From Paraburkholderia polaris (GTDB lineage: Bacteria; Pseudomonadota; Gammaproteobacteria; Burkholderiales; Burkholderiaceae), in contig NZ_JABBGJ010000014.1 in NCBI RefSeq assembly GCF_012927345.1, forward strand, positions 1 to 64,000: DNA of 64,000 bases. The letters are read 5' to 3'. Positions 42,969 through 50,824 of the stretch are shown here, piece by piece (within the stretch, counting starts at the first letter, position 1; every line of letters begins with the position of its first letter). Both the position numbers and the translations under genes were made by a program. The notes below the pieces were generated by a model, which saw nothing but the letters and a program-made list of their open reading frames with translations, ran no database searches and was not told the origin of the DNA.

Positions 42969-44924
42969 ATGAAATCGCAGCTACTCCTACTCTCGACACT
43001 TTCTTTGGCACTAGCAGCTTGCGGCGGCGGCGGCAGTGGTAACGCCAGCAGCACCAACGCGTCAACCCAGGCCAACGGCACTACCAGCCCGTCCAGTTCG
43101 TCCAGTTCGACTGCGGCGGGAAACAGCAGCACCGGCGGCACCGCCACGGTGAACGCCGCGGGCAACATCGTCGCGACACTAAGCTGTGCGTCGCCGGCCG
43201 TCTCGGCAGGCTCGGGCAGCGCCACCATTTCCGCCGACACACCCAGTGCCGACGGCACCCGCATCTTCGCTTCCGGCAGCACTTTCCAGCTCGCCTTCAC
43301 CACCAACGTGCCGAACGCCGACACGTTGAACTGGGCCGTCACGGACACCCTCGGCCGGGTCGCGGCGAGCGGCAGCACTGCCGTGCCGAGCGGTTCGAAG
43401 ACCATCACGTTGAATTGCACCTCAACGCTCGCCGGCTATTTCGCCGCGACGGGCACGCTCGCGCAGAACGGCGGTCAGTTGCCGCAAGCCGGCACGCGTC
43501 CGGTTGGCATCGCAACCTTCGGTGTGCTGCCGAACCTGTCCGGTGTCGTGCCTGCGGTCACCTACGCACGTCAGGAACAGCACCGCTTCGGTATGCAGGG
43601 CGCGAACGACAACGACCCGGTGCTCGCCGACCTCGGCATCTCGTCGACGATCGACGACCGCCAGCTCTCGACCATGGAACCGAACGGACCGAACACGTTC
43701 AATCCTTCGGCCAACAATCTCGATCCGTTCTACACGACCGGTAACGTGATGCGTCTGATCCGTCTCGACGGCATCCCCGCATGGGCGAGCAGCACCGGTG
43801 CGTTCCAGGACGACACGAGCGTGCCGACCAATCTTTCGTATTACCAGAACTACATGAGCCGCGTCGGCACCGAATCGAACGCGATTCGCGCAGCGTATTT
43901 CCCGACCCAGTCAGCGAACTACTATCAGGTGACGTGGGAGCCGAACCAGTTCTGGACCGACACGGACGCCAATTTCATCGCGCTGTATCAGTCCGTCTAT
44001 CAGGGCATTCACTTGACTGATCCGCACGCGGTGGTGATGGGCCCGACCGATGCGTTCCCGAGCCTGACCACGACGCGTCTGAAGCGCCTCGCGCCGCTCG
44101 GCTTCGGTCAATACATCGACGCCGTCGCCACGCACGGCTACTACGACGCGGGTACCTCGCCGTCGCATCCGCCGGAGCGCTACGATGCCGATCCGTCCAC
44201 GGCTTCAGGTTCGCTGCGCGGCCAGATGCGCGGTCTGCGCTCGGAAATGGCCACCGATTACCGTCCGGGCATTCACCTGTTCTCGACAGAAGCCGGCATC
44301 AGCTACGACCTCGGCACCTCGTACGGCCCGAACTACCCGACCGCGAACGTGTTGTACGCGCAAGCGGCGGTCGCGGCCCGCATGCACATCATCACGCTCG
44401 GCGAAGGCGCGGATCAGACCTACGTGTTCTACGGTGCGGACTATCCGGGCGAAGTCGGCTATGGCACGTTCTTCGATTTGAACGACGCGCAAGGCGCATT
44501 CGGCGCAACAAACATCAGTCCGAAGCCGGTCGCAATGGCGATCAGCGCGATGACGCATACGCTCGACGGCACGACCACGCTCGGACCGGTGAACGGCACG
44601 CCGACTGGCATCTACGCCTACGCATTCCAGCAGGTGGGCAACGGCGCCGTGATTACCGCGCTGTGGGCGCACAACAACAGCGTGTGGGACGCGAGCGTCG
44701 GCTTCAGCTCGAGCTATAGCGTGCCGTATAGCCTCACGGTGGATGCACCGGGCACGAGCGGCAGCGTGAAGGTCGTCGACATGATGGGTAATGCGTCGAG
44801 CGCGAACTACAGCAACGGTACGCTGACGCTCAACCTGACCGAATCGCCGGTATATGTGGTGTCGAACAACGCGTCGGTCGCCAAAGCCAACGCGACGGTT
44901 CCGGTGGGATACGTCGGCATGTAA
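42969..44924 (+). CDS. Lipoprotein clan-A-like glycoside hydrolase, paralogue of 35662-37956
   Basis: 651 residues. It has a lipoprotein signal (LALAACGGGG) and a Gly/Ser/Thr-rich tether, so it is probably anchored in the outer membrane. A β-domain (SADGTRIFASGSTFQLAF, TLAGYFAATGTL) precedes the barrel: MRLIRLDGIPAWAS, YYQVTWEPNQFW (Glu324, candidate acid/base), VATHGYYDAGTSPSHPPERY and IHLFSTEAGISYDLG (Glu441, candidate nucleophile). The C-terminal β-sandwich ends KVVDMMGNASS. It is about 50% or more identical by eye to the 35662-37956 product across these blocks but lacks its Cys-rich domain. The ATG at 42969 lies directly after a TTG; a purine-rich ttagag precedes it. It may process the EPS at the cell surface. 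Confidence 0.75.
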   Translation: MKSQLLLLSTLSLALAACGGGGSGNASSTNASTQANGTTSPSSSSSSTAAGNSSTGGTATVNAAGNIVATLSCASPAVSAGSGSATISADTPSADGTRIFASGSTFQLAFTTNVPNADTLNWAVTDTLGRVAASGSTAVPSGSKTITLNCTSTLAGYFAATGTLAQNGGQLPQAGTRPVGIATFGVLPNLSGVVPAVTYARQEQHRFGMQGANDNDPVLADLGISSTIDDRQLSTMEPNGPNTFNPSANNLDPFYTTGNVMRLIRLDGIPAWASSTGAFQDDTSVPTNLSYYQNYMSRVGTESNAIRAAYFPTQSANYYQVTWEPNQFWTDTDANFIALYQSVYQGIHLTDPHAVVMGPTDAFPSLTTTRLKRLAPLGFGQYIDAVATHGYYDAGTSPSHPPERYDADPSTASGSLRGQMRGLRSEMATDYRPGIHLFSTEAGISYDLGTSYGPNYPTANVLYAQAAVAARMHIITLGEGADQTYVFYGADYPGEVGYGTFFDLNDAQGAFGATNISPKPVAMAISAMTHTLDGTTTLGPVNGTPTGIYAYAFQQVGNGAVITALWAHNNSVWDASVGFSSSYSVPYSLTVDAPGTSGSVKVVDMMGNASSANYSNGTLTLNLTESPVYVVSNNASVAKANATVPVGYVGM

Positions 44925-44967
44925 GTCGCTTAGGACCCTAAGGTCGGGTACTAACAGTAGATGGCAA

Positions 44968-45006
44968 AACGTCAGCCGGCTTCAGGGCCGGCTGACGTTA
45001 TTTTTT
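44968..45006 (+). terminator. Intrinsic terminator after the second glycosidase gene
   Basis: A 13-bp perfect stem, aacgtcagccggc (44968-44980) with gccggctgacgtt (44987-44999), a 6-nt loop ttcagg, and a run of T at 45001-45006. It marks the right end of the EPS locus. Confidence 0.88.
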
Positions 45007-45047
45007 CAGGCATGAATGGCGGCAACGGGCCGCACATTCGCCGAGAC

Positions 45048-46586
45048 TCAGCTCTCCCCCAACTGCCCCTCCATCCCGCTCAGTTCCTGCTCGCGCTCCT
45101 TCGACACCTTGCCGATCGGCGGACCCGCAAAGCTCTTGCGTACACCCGCGCCGTACCAGATCGTCAGTAACACCGCGAGCAATCCGACGATCACGTACAC
45201 CACCTTCTGATTCGGCGGCTGCATACCGACATAGGCGAGCACGAGTGCGCCGAACACCGCCGCCACCGCGAACGGCTTCGACAGCATGCCTAACTGGAAC
45301 GGCCCCTTTTCTTTCCACGTGCGACCCTCGGCAAAAATGCCGGCCGCAATCGGCATGGCGTACGAAATGAACAGGAACACTGCGCTACCCGCGCTTAGCA
45401 CCGTGAAGGCATCGCCGTACAAGGTCACCACGATCGCCAGCACCGCCGAGGTCCAGATCGCAGCGCCGGGCGTGCGATGTGCCGCATTCACTTTGCGCAG
45501 CCACTTCGAGCCAGGCAAGCCGCCGTCGCGGGCAAACGCGAACATCATGCGCGAGGTCGACGTGACAGCGGCGAGACCGCATACGTAGTTGATGAAGAAC
45601 ATCAGCAATTCGATCAGAATGCGCAGCGGTCCGGGAATCGGCGCGAGAATCGCTTCGAAGAATCCAGTGCCCTGCTTCACCCCCGCGCCGATATCCGGCA
45701 TCACCAGCACGAATGCGCACACCATCACGTAGCCGAAGGTAGTCGACCAGAACACGGAGCCGACAATGCCGCGCGGCACATTGCGCGCCGCCTGATGCGT
45801 TTCCTCCGAGGTGTGCGCGGAAGCGTCGAAGCCCGTGATCGTATAAGCGGTCAGCAGCAGACCGGATAGAAACGCCATGGCGATGGTCTGCTTGGGCCAC
45901 GCGCCGCCATCGACACCCGTGAAGTTGGTGAAGGTATAGAGCCGCGACAGATCGATCTTGACCGGCGAATACACCAGCAGGGAAACCACCAGCATGATCG
46001 TCACCACAAAAATCAGATAGCCCGACAGGTCCGTGATCTTGCTCGTGATGCGAATGCCACGATGATTCAGAAACGCTTGCGAAGCGGTGATCACAGTCAG
46101 AAAGAGCGTCTGCTGCCACCAGCCGAGCGAGTCGGGATTCACGCCGAACATCGGTGCGATCAGCGTGCGAAAGAAGGGATCATAGGTACCGTAATTGATC
46201 GCGGCGACGACGAACACGAGACCGAGCAGATTCAGCCACGCGGTGAGCCAGCCCCACATTTTGCCGCCGAGAATCGAACTCCAGTGATAGAGGCCGCCCG
46301 CCGTCGGATACGACGACGCGATCTGCGCCATCGCCGCCGCCACGACCAACGCGAACAGCGAGCCGAGCGGCCAGCCGAGTCCGATCGATGCCCCGCCTGC
46401 CGCCGACAAGCCCATCTGGAACGACGTGATGCCGCCCGACAGAATGCAGATCAGCGAGAACGACACCGCGAAGTTCGAGAACGCCCCCATACGCCGGGAC
46501 AGTTCCTGCGCGTAACCCATCTTGTGCAACAGCTTGACGTCGTTGTCGGCGGGGTCCGCCGACGGCACGGCCGTGTTGATGTCCAT
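45048..46586 (-). CDS. APC-superfamily amino acid/amine permease
   Basis: 512 residues with twelve predicted helices. The first helix region FSNFAVSFSLICILSGGITSFQMGL and the SSYPTAGGLYHWSSILGG segment match the GABA/choline-type branch of the APC family; the SAHTSEETHQAARNVPRGI loop and FAFARDGGLPGSKWL are also characteristic. It imports an amino acid or amine by proton coupling. It is 76 bp downstream of an SDR gene on the same strand, both divergent from an AraC regulator, which suggests a small catabolic unit (uptake plus oxidation). The substrate is not determined. Confidence 0.88.
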   Translation of the reverse strand: MDINTAVPSADPADNDVKLLHKMGYAQELSRRMGAFSNFAVSFSLICILSGGITSFQMGLSAAGGASIGLGWPLGSLFALVVAAAMAQIASSYPTAGGLYHWSSILGGKMWGWLTAWLNLLGLVFVVAAINYGTYDPFFRTLIAPMFGVNPDSLGWWQQTLFLTVITASQAFLNHRGIRITSKITDLSGYLIFVVTIMLVVSLLVYSPVKIDLSRLYTFTNFTGVDGGAWPKQTIAMAFLSGLLLTAYTITGFDASAHTSEETHQAARNVPRGIVGSVFWSTTFGYVMVCAFVLVMPDIGAGVKQGTGFFEAILAPIPGPLRILIELLMFFINYVCGLAAVTSTSRMMFAFARDGGLPGSKWLRKVNAAHRTPGAAIWTSAVLAIVVTLYGDAFTVLSAGSAVFLFISYAMPIAAGIFAEGRTWKEKGPFQLGMLSKPFAVAAVFGALVLAYVGMQPPNQKVVYVIVGLLAVLLTIWYGAGVRKSFAGPPIGKVSKEREQELSGMEGQLGES

Positions 46587-46662
46587 GACGCGATCCTTTG
46601 AACAGGGTTATGACGAAGCGGCTAAGCGATGCAGAGGCGTGACCGCGCGACGAAGGACCGGC

Positions 46663-47439
46663 TCACGCAGCCGTAAAGCAGTTATCCACGTACAGGTGGG
46701 CGCCGTTGACGAAACTGGCGTCGTCGCTGGCGAGAAAGAGCGCGGCGCGCGCGACTTCTTCAGGCGCGCACAGACGGCCCTGCTGCACCGACAGCGCCGC
46801 CTCGCTCGCATCGAAGCCATACCTGGCGAGCGCACTGATTTCGCGGCGTCCGTGCGGCGTATCGATGAAGCCGGGGCACACGGCATTGCAGCGAATGCCG
46901 CGGTCGCGATACTCGACGGCAATCGAACGCGCGAACATCGCGCACGCGCCTTTGGTCGTGCAGTACAGCACCTCGAGCGGCGTGGCCGCCACCGACGAAA
47001 TCGACGCCGTGCACACGATCGAACCGCCGCCCGCGGCGAGCATGTGCGGCAACACCGCGCGCGTCATCATGAACATGCTCTTTACGTTGACGTTCATGAG
47101 CCAGTCGTAGTCTTCGTCGGTGGTATCGACGAACGGCTTCACGACGATGCTGCCGGCGTGGTTGAACAGCACGTCGATGCGCCCGAAGCGCGCCATGATG
47201 TTCGCCACGGCGGCGTCCACGGCTTCGCGCTTCGACACATCGGCGGCAAACAGTTCGGCTGTGCCGCCTGCCGCGCGAATGCGCGTCACGACTTCCTCGC
47301 CCACATCGGTATTGATATCGACCACGGCGACCTGCGCGCCTTCTTGCGCGAACAGCAGCGATGCCGCGCCGCCAGCGCCGGTTGCGCCGCCTGACACGAT
47401 TGCGATCTTGCCTTCCAGCCTGCCTGCCGATCTGCTCAT
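46663..47439 (-). CDS. SDR-family NAD(P)-dependent oxidoreductase
   Basis: 258 residues, classical short-chain dehydrogenase. Cofactor motif VSGGATGAGGAASLLF (TGxxxGxG variant with SGG), acidic VVDIN after β2 favouring NAD, FNHAG (NNAG variant), catalytic Ser in SISSV and Tyr/Lys in YCTTK, CPGFIDTP, and C-terminal FVNGAHLYVDNCF. It is likely co-transcribed with the APC permease and may oxidise or reduce the imported compound or its product. Substrate is unknown. Confidence 0.9.
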   Translation of the reverse strand: MSRSAGRLEGKIAIVSGGATGAGGAASLLFAQEGAQVAVVDINTDVGEEVVTRIRAAGGTAELFAADVSKREAVDAAVANIMARFGRIDVLFNHAGSIVVKPFVDTTDEDYDWLMNVNVKSMFMMTRAVLPHMLAAGGGSIVCTASISSVAATPLEVLYCTTKGACAMFARSIAVEYRDRGIRCNAVCPGFIDTPHGRREISALARYGFDASEAALSVQQGRLCAPEEVARAALFLASDDASFVNGAHLYVDNCFTAA

Positions 47440-47757
47440 GCGTGACTCCCGTTCCAGTGTCTAATGCATTGCATTGCGTTGTGCACAAAGTAGGGGCAGC
47501 AAAAAGCGGCGACTATCCAAAATTGGCAAAAAGTAAAAATCCCGTAAAAATCAGACTTGCTGACAAATGCATTACATCCCGACCTGAATGCTTGCCGTAT
47601 CTGGCAGTCGCCCGTGTTCGTGATCTTTGCGCACACGGGGCAGGACGCCGCGCGTGTGCCCTGGATGGGTCGCTCCAACACTGCGGCGTAAATTTTTTTT
47701 CGCATACACTGATCGGCACGAGGCTTTCGGGGAGCGCCAACAGAATCGGGAGAAGCT
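47440..47757. other. Divergent promoter region (SDR/APC unit and AraC regulator)
   Basis: 318 bp. It contains a 10-bp palindrome ttgtgcacaa at 47479-47488, close to the SDR start, and an AT-rich stretch at 47515-47560 suitable for promoters. No gene is called. Confidence 0.45.
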
Positions 47758-48741
47758 ATGCAGCCGGTCAATCAGACAAGCAGCGCCGTTGAGATTCGCT
47801 GTTGCCGGAACATTGATGAGCAGGCGATGTTGCTCGACGCGTGGAACCAGAGCTATTGCCAGATTTCGCGCGGCGCCTTCGACGGCTCGGTGAGTTCGTT
47901 CGCCGCGGGTGGTGTGCGGGTATTGGTGGAACGCCTGAACCGCACGGTCTATCAACGCGGCCAGGTGGCGCTGTCCAAGTTGGCGGTGGGCATTCCTTTT
48001 CAACTCGAAGGACATGCGCTGCTGTGCGGGCAGACGAGTCATCGCGACGGCCTGCATGTGTTTTCCGGCGATGGCGGATTCGAGTTTTTATCGCCCGACA
48101 AGCATGTCGTGGTGAATCTGGAGATTGAGCCTGGCGCGATTGACGATGAACTGGTGCGCTCGCAACTCGATGGAATTACGCCGCTGCTAGGCGCGAAGCC
48201 TGGCGTATTGAATGTTGATCCTGCGAGATTGCAGGGCTTTCGCGAAGTACTCAAACAATTGCTCGACGCGGTGGCTGCGACGCCGGCTTTGCTCGATGAC
48301 GTGGGCGTGGCAGCGTCGTTCGAGAAGTCGGTGATATTCGGTCTTGCTGAGGCGGTGCAGGGGATGCGGGATGCCGATCCGCACGGGAATGTCGAGGCGC
48401 GTACCGCACGGAATTGGCAACTCGTACGGAGCGTTCGTGAACTGGTGGAAGACTCGCCTGATTGCCCGCTGTCCGTGGCCGAGCTATGTGCGCGGTTTCG
48501 CGCGAGTCGGCGAACTCTTCAATATGCGTTTGAGAATACGCTTGGGGTCAATCCTTCAGCGTATATACGTGCCGTTCGGCTTGATCATGTGCGGCGTGAA
48601 CTAAGAGCCGCTGCGTCCGTTACCGAAGTCGCTACGCGTTGGGGGTTCTGGCATTTTGGGAATTTCTCGAACGAGTATCGCGGGCAGTTTGAGGAATTGC
48701 CGAGTGAGACATGGCGGCGTAGTAGGAGTCGCGCAGGTTGA
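47758..48741 (+). CDS. AraC-family transcriptional regulator
   Basis: 327 residues. A variable N-terminal sensing domain is followed by a C-terminal AraC domain from about residue 225: PLSVAELCARFRASRRTLQYAFENTLGVNPSAYIRAVRLDHVRREL, then SVTEVATRWGFWHFGNFSNEYRGQFEELPSETWRRSR. The order and the WGFWHFGNFS second motif resemble EutR-like regulators. It is divergent from the SDR-permease pair and probably controls it. Confidence 0.9.
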   Translation: MQPVNQTSSAVEIRCCRNIDEQAMLLDAWNQSYCQISRGAFDGSVSSFAAGGVRVLVERLNRTVYQRGQVALSKLAVGIPFQLEGHALLCGQTSHRDGLHVFSGDGGFEFLSPDKHVVVNLEIEPGAIDDELVRSQLDGITPLLGAKPGVLNVDPARLQGFREVLKQLLDAVAATPALLDDVGVAASFEKSVIFGLAEAVQGMRDADPHGNVEARTARNWQLVRSVRELVEDSPDCPLSVAELCARFRASRRTLQYAFENTLGVNPSAYIRAVRLDHVRRELRAAASVTEVATRWGFWHFGNFSNEYRGQFEELPSETWRRSRSRAG

Positions 48742-48959
48742 GGTTGGGTTTGTGGCCACACGGTGCTTTTTTAGCTGCCCCGCGGTGGTGCCTTCTTCCA
48801 ACCTTTTACGTCACTTCGACGCAGGTCATGGATTTTATTTAAAATCCTAACTGACGGTTAGAAATGACGTATATGTGCTACGACGTTTCGCCGTCCGTAG
48901 TCAGCTCGTTAGCGTTGCAATCGTTCGTAATACACGAGCCTAAATAGCGGGGGCGAGTG

Positions 48960-49040
48960 ATGCCATCGGAGATATCTATCAATTCACAGGGAGCAATCAT
49001 CGGAGCGTGTACGATTATCGGTATGCTGCTAAGGCAATAA
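48960..49040 (+). CDS. Possible 26-residue hydrophobic peptide
   Basis: An ATG preceded by gcgggggcgagtg opens a 26-codon frame, MPSEISINSQGAIIGACTII then GMLLRQ, ending TAA just before a leftward terminator. The hydrophobic core (GAIIGACTIIGMLL) could span or associate with the membrane. There is no supporting homology and chance is a real alternative. Confidence 0.2.
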   Translation: MPSEISINSQGAIIGACTIIGMLLRQ

Positions 49041-49065
49041 AAAAGGCGCGACCAATTCGCGCCTT
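49036..49065 (-). terminator. Intrinsic terminator of the leftward hypothetical gene
   Basis: On the minus strand, aaggcgcga and tcgcgcctt (49043-49065 in + coordinates) form a 9-bp stem with a 5-nt loop, followed by a T-rich tail (49044 down to 49036). It lies 35 bp after the stop of the 49101-49565 gene. Confidence 0.8.
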
Positions 49066-49100
49066 CGTCGTTGCTGCAGCGTGGTGGCCGCTAGTGCTGG

Positions 49101-49565
49101 TCAGTGCTGCACGGCTGCCTGCTGGTCACCGCCGCTCGCAGCGGGTCTTGCCCGCACAGGCTTGAGCGTTGCAATCATATTCGGCTCTGCATCAGCCCAA
49201 GTTTCCCCTGCCATCTGCGCGGCTTCGGAAAGCAGTTTCGCCGCAACGCTGGCCGTGATGCGACTGTGAGGAATTCCCTTAGCGTCGAGTGCGATCACCT
49301 GGTACAGTTCGCGATCGCATTCAACCTCCCGCTCATACCCCTCGGCAGTTTCAACCAGCAGTTCCAATAGCGCCTTCTGGCTCTGACGCTCCTCCCTTGT
49401 CATAGAAGGACTCCTGCATATCGAGACCGCAAGAATGGCCAGTCTCCTGAGTTGATCCAACTGCCGGTTGCACAAATTGTGCGCTGATAGCGCTAGTTTT
49501 TCGTACTGGAGAGCGTCAACGGGAAGACGTGACGTGGGTTGGGTCTTTTTAGTGGCTTTGCTCAT
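49101..49565 (-). CDS. Hypothetical protein downstream of a structured leader
   Basis: 154 residues, not recognised. It is mostly helical and charged (YEKLALSAHNLCNRQLDQLRRL, EERQSQKALLELLVETAEGYERE), begins SKATKKTQPTSR and ends in an Ala/Gln-rich tail. No membrane segment or signal is visible. The ATG at 49565 is the natural start, but the frame continues open upstream through the whole structured leader to a GTG at 49739, giving a possible leader peptide fusion starting MKAGSAHLCAPFLWAGSG. The combination of such a leader and a small basic-start protein recalls P4-type phage control regions (inference). A good terminator follows. Confidence 0.6.
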   Translation of the reverse strand: MSKATKKTQPTSRLPVDALQYEKLALSAHNLCNRQLDQLRRLAILAVSICRSPSMTREERQSQKALLELLVETAEGYEREVECDRELYQVIALDAKGIPHSRITASVAAKLLSEAAQMAGETWADAEPNMIATLKPVRARPAASGGDQQAAVQH

Positions 49566-50064
49566 GGTGCGATTTCCGGTTCGTTCCTGAATCGCCCGAC
49601 ACTCACTAACAGATGGGTGAGCGGGCACGTGGCAAGGTTGACGGACCGGGTGATGCACCAAACCGGCGAGCCTCGCGGCTCCCTCACCACTGCCCGCCCA
49701 TAGAAAAGGCGCACATAGGTGAGCACTACCCGCTTTCACGGGCAGTGCGGTGCATCACGACGGGCCGTCAAACCCGCGCCGTTTTGTCTAACGGCAGGAA
49801 CAATGTAAACCACCTGTTTTTTGGGACGATCGCCCAAACAGGCTAAACGCGCGAATTATAACTAATCTTTACATTTGCCCCGCGAACGACAAATCAAGGA
49901 AAAACCAACGCCGTCGCAACGGACCAAAGGAGCGCTCAACCCGCAGGCAAACATTCAACCATGCGCCGCGAAGGCAAACCGAAAACCCACCCCAAAACCC
50001 CAAAATCAGCGCACACTATCATGCTGCTCCGTCGCGGAGCGATAAAGCCAACTGGGAGTCCATC
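49566..50064. other. Intergenic region with structured leader
   Basis: 499 bp between two small genes. The half next to the hypothetical gene (49613-49774) can fold into nested stems and is listed separately. The rest (49800-50060) holds an AT-rich stretch near 49850-49880 that may be promoter DNA; no gene was found. Confidence 0.5.
49613..49774 (-). promoter_or_regulatory. Strongly structured RNA leader, candidate cis-regulator
   Basis: An outer imperfect stem pairs 49636-49659 with 49749-49774; tgacgg (6 bp) and gtgatgcacc (10 bp) are perfect segments. Inside it, actgcccg (49689-49696) pairs perfectly with cgggcagt (49739-49746), and gagcc-tcgc-ggctc (49668-49681) forms a tetraloop hairpin. 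gcgggca at 49621-49627 can compete for tgcccgc at 49691-49697, giving mutually exclusive folds as in attenuators or antisense immunity RNAs. It lies in the 5' leader of the 49101-49565 gene. P4-like phage regulatory RNA is one possibility. Confidence 0.45.
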
Positions 50065-50205
50065 ATGGCAAAAGGTCAAATGCGCAGTAACCGCGAAGTA
50101 AAGAAACCGAAGCAGGCCAAGAAACCTACACCGGCCACGACGCCGTCGGGCGCGCCGCCGATCCGCGTGGCGCCGACCGTATCGGCAACACAGAAGAAAC
50201 ACTGA
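50065..50205 (+). CDS. Small basic conserved hypothetical protein (46 residues)
   Basis: 46 residues, starting MAKGQMRSNREVKKPKQAKK and ending VSATQKKH; Lys- and Pro-rich, with no membrane segment. Similar MAKGQ-type small proteins are common in Burkholderia-group genomes, as recalled from family knowledge; their function is unknown. gggag lies 13 bp upstream of the ATG. Too short for standard gene calling, but codon use is typical of the window. Confidence 0.7.
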   Translation: MAKGQMRSNREVKKPKQAKKPTPATTPSGAPPIRVAPTVSATQKKH

Positions 50206-50824
50206 GCATGCACTAACCGCGCAGCAAGCCCGCCCCGCCAGGCGGGCATCAACCATCCGCAAAGCACTCCCTCGAAACATCCTCCAACGCGACATCTCGC
50301 GTCTTCGGCCCAAGCGTCCCGATGGCCAGCATGACGATCCGGTGAGAATACCGCTGCGCACAAGGGCCCGCGAAGAACTCGCGTTCAGCCGCACGCGCGC
50401 TCGTGCCTTCCTCGCAGACGGCGATAAACAAGCGCAACGTCACCTGATCGATTTGCCACATGATCAGGCGTGCCCTGGGTATTTGAAGTGGGAAAATGAT
50501 GCCCGCGGAAAGTGGCGGCCGAGTCCATCCCAAGATATCCACGGCCGGCACGTCGGATTGCGTCGTCGATCGCGCGCTGAGTTGTGAAGGTTGATCGTGC
50601 GTCAAACTGCGCAGGTTAAAACGGTGCTGCGTCGCGAAGCTTGATCGCGTGCAGAATGACGTAGTTTGATGCGCTGCTGGTTCACGCCGCTTGACCCCAC
50701 CGCCTTGCTCAGGATTTTCGATCTGGCTATGCTTGGGGTCACGCTGGCCTGCCACCTGCCCGCAGGCGAGAAGCGCAGCGCGCGCAACCAACCACGAAAC
50801 AGAACAACCCATCAAGGCTTGCCC
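50206..50824. other. Intergenic region containing a LysR remnant
   Basis: 619 bp between the 46-residue gene and lysE-type gene. It contains the truncated LysR start (50249-50461), listed separately, and 360 bp of further sequence without a recognised gene. Confidence 0.5.
50249..50461 (-). pseudogene. LysR-family regulator remnant (N-terminal fragment)
   Basis: The 70-codon frame starts WQIDQVTLRLFIAVCEEGTS and continues ARAAEREF, which is the start of a LysR helix-turn-helix. Where an intact member goes on with the recognition helix (xAxSAVSKRI), this one runs into FAGPCAQRYSHRIV, with no family resemblance, and stops after 70 codons. The rest of the DNA-binding and effector domains is gone. 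It is divergent from the LysE-family exporter gene, an arrangement like ArgP-LysE, so it may be what is left of that exporter's regulator. Confidence 0.55.

Larger units (their letters stand above)
48742..49100. other. Intergenic region with a possible 26-codon peptide
   Basis: 359 bp between the AraC gene and a leftward hypothetical gene. It includes a short AT-rich stretch near 48830 and the terminator at 49036-49065. The only frame of interest is listed at 48960-49040. Confidence 0.4.

Noticed and set aside
7501..44924. Cepacian (bce) cluster
   Set aside because: BceA-, BceB-, BceE- and BceF-like genes are present but UDP-glucose dehydrogenase (BceC) and phosphatase (BceD) are absent, while Gmd/Fcl/WcaF/WcaI-like genes are present.
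47479..47488. ttgtgcacaa palindrome as a fourth copy of the EPS motif
   Set aside because: It lacks the CTAG centre and length; it lies in an unrelated regulator region and is best treated as separate.
49613..49774. Part of a full P4-like prophage
   Set aside because: No integrase, primase, capsid gene or tRNA attachment site is seen nearby; only the leader resembles such elements.
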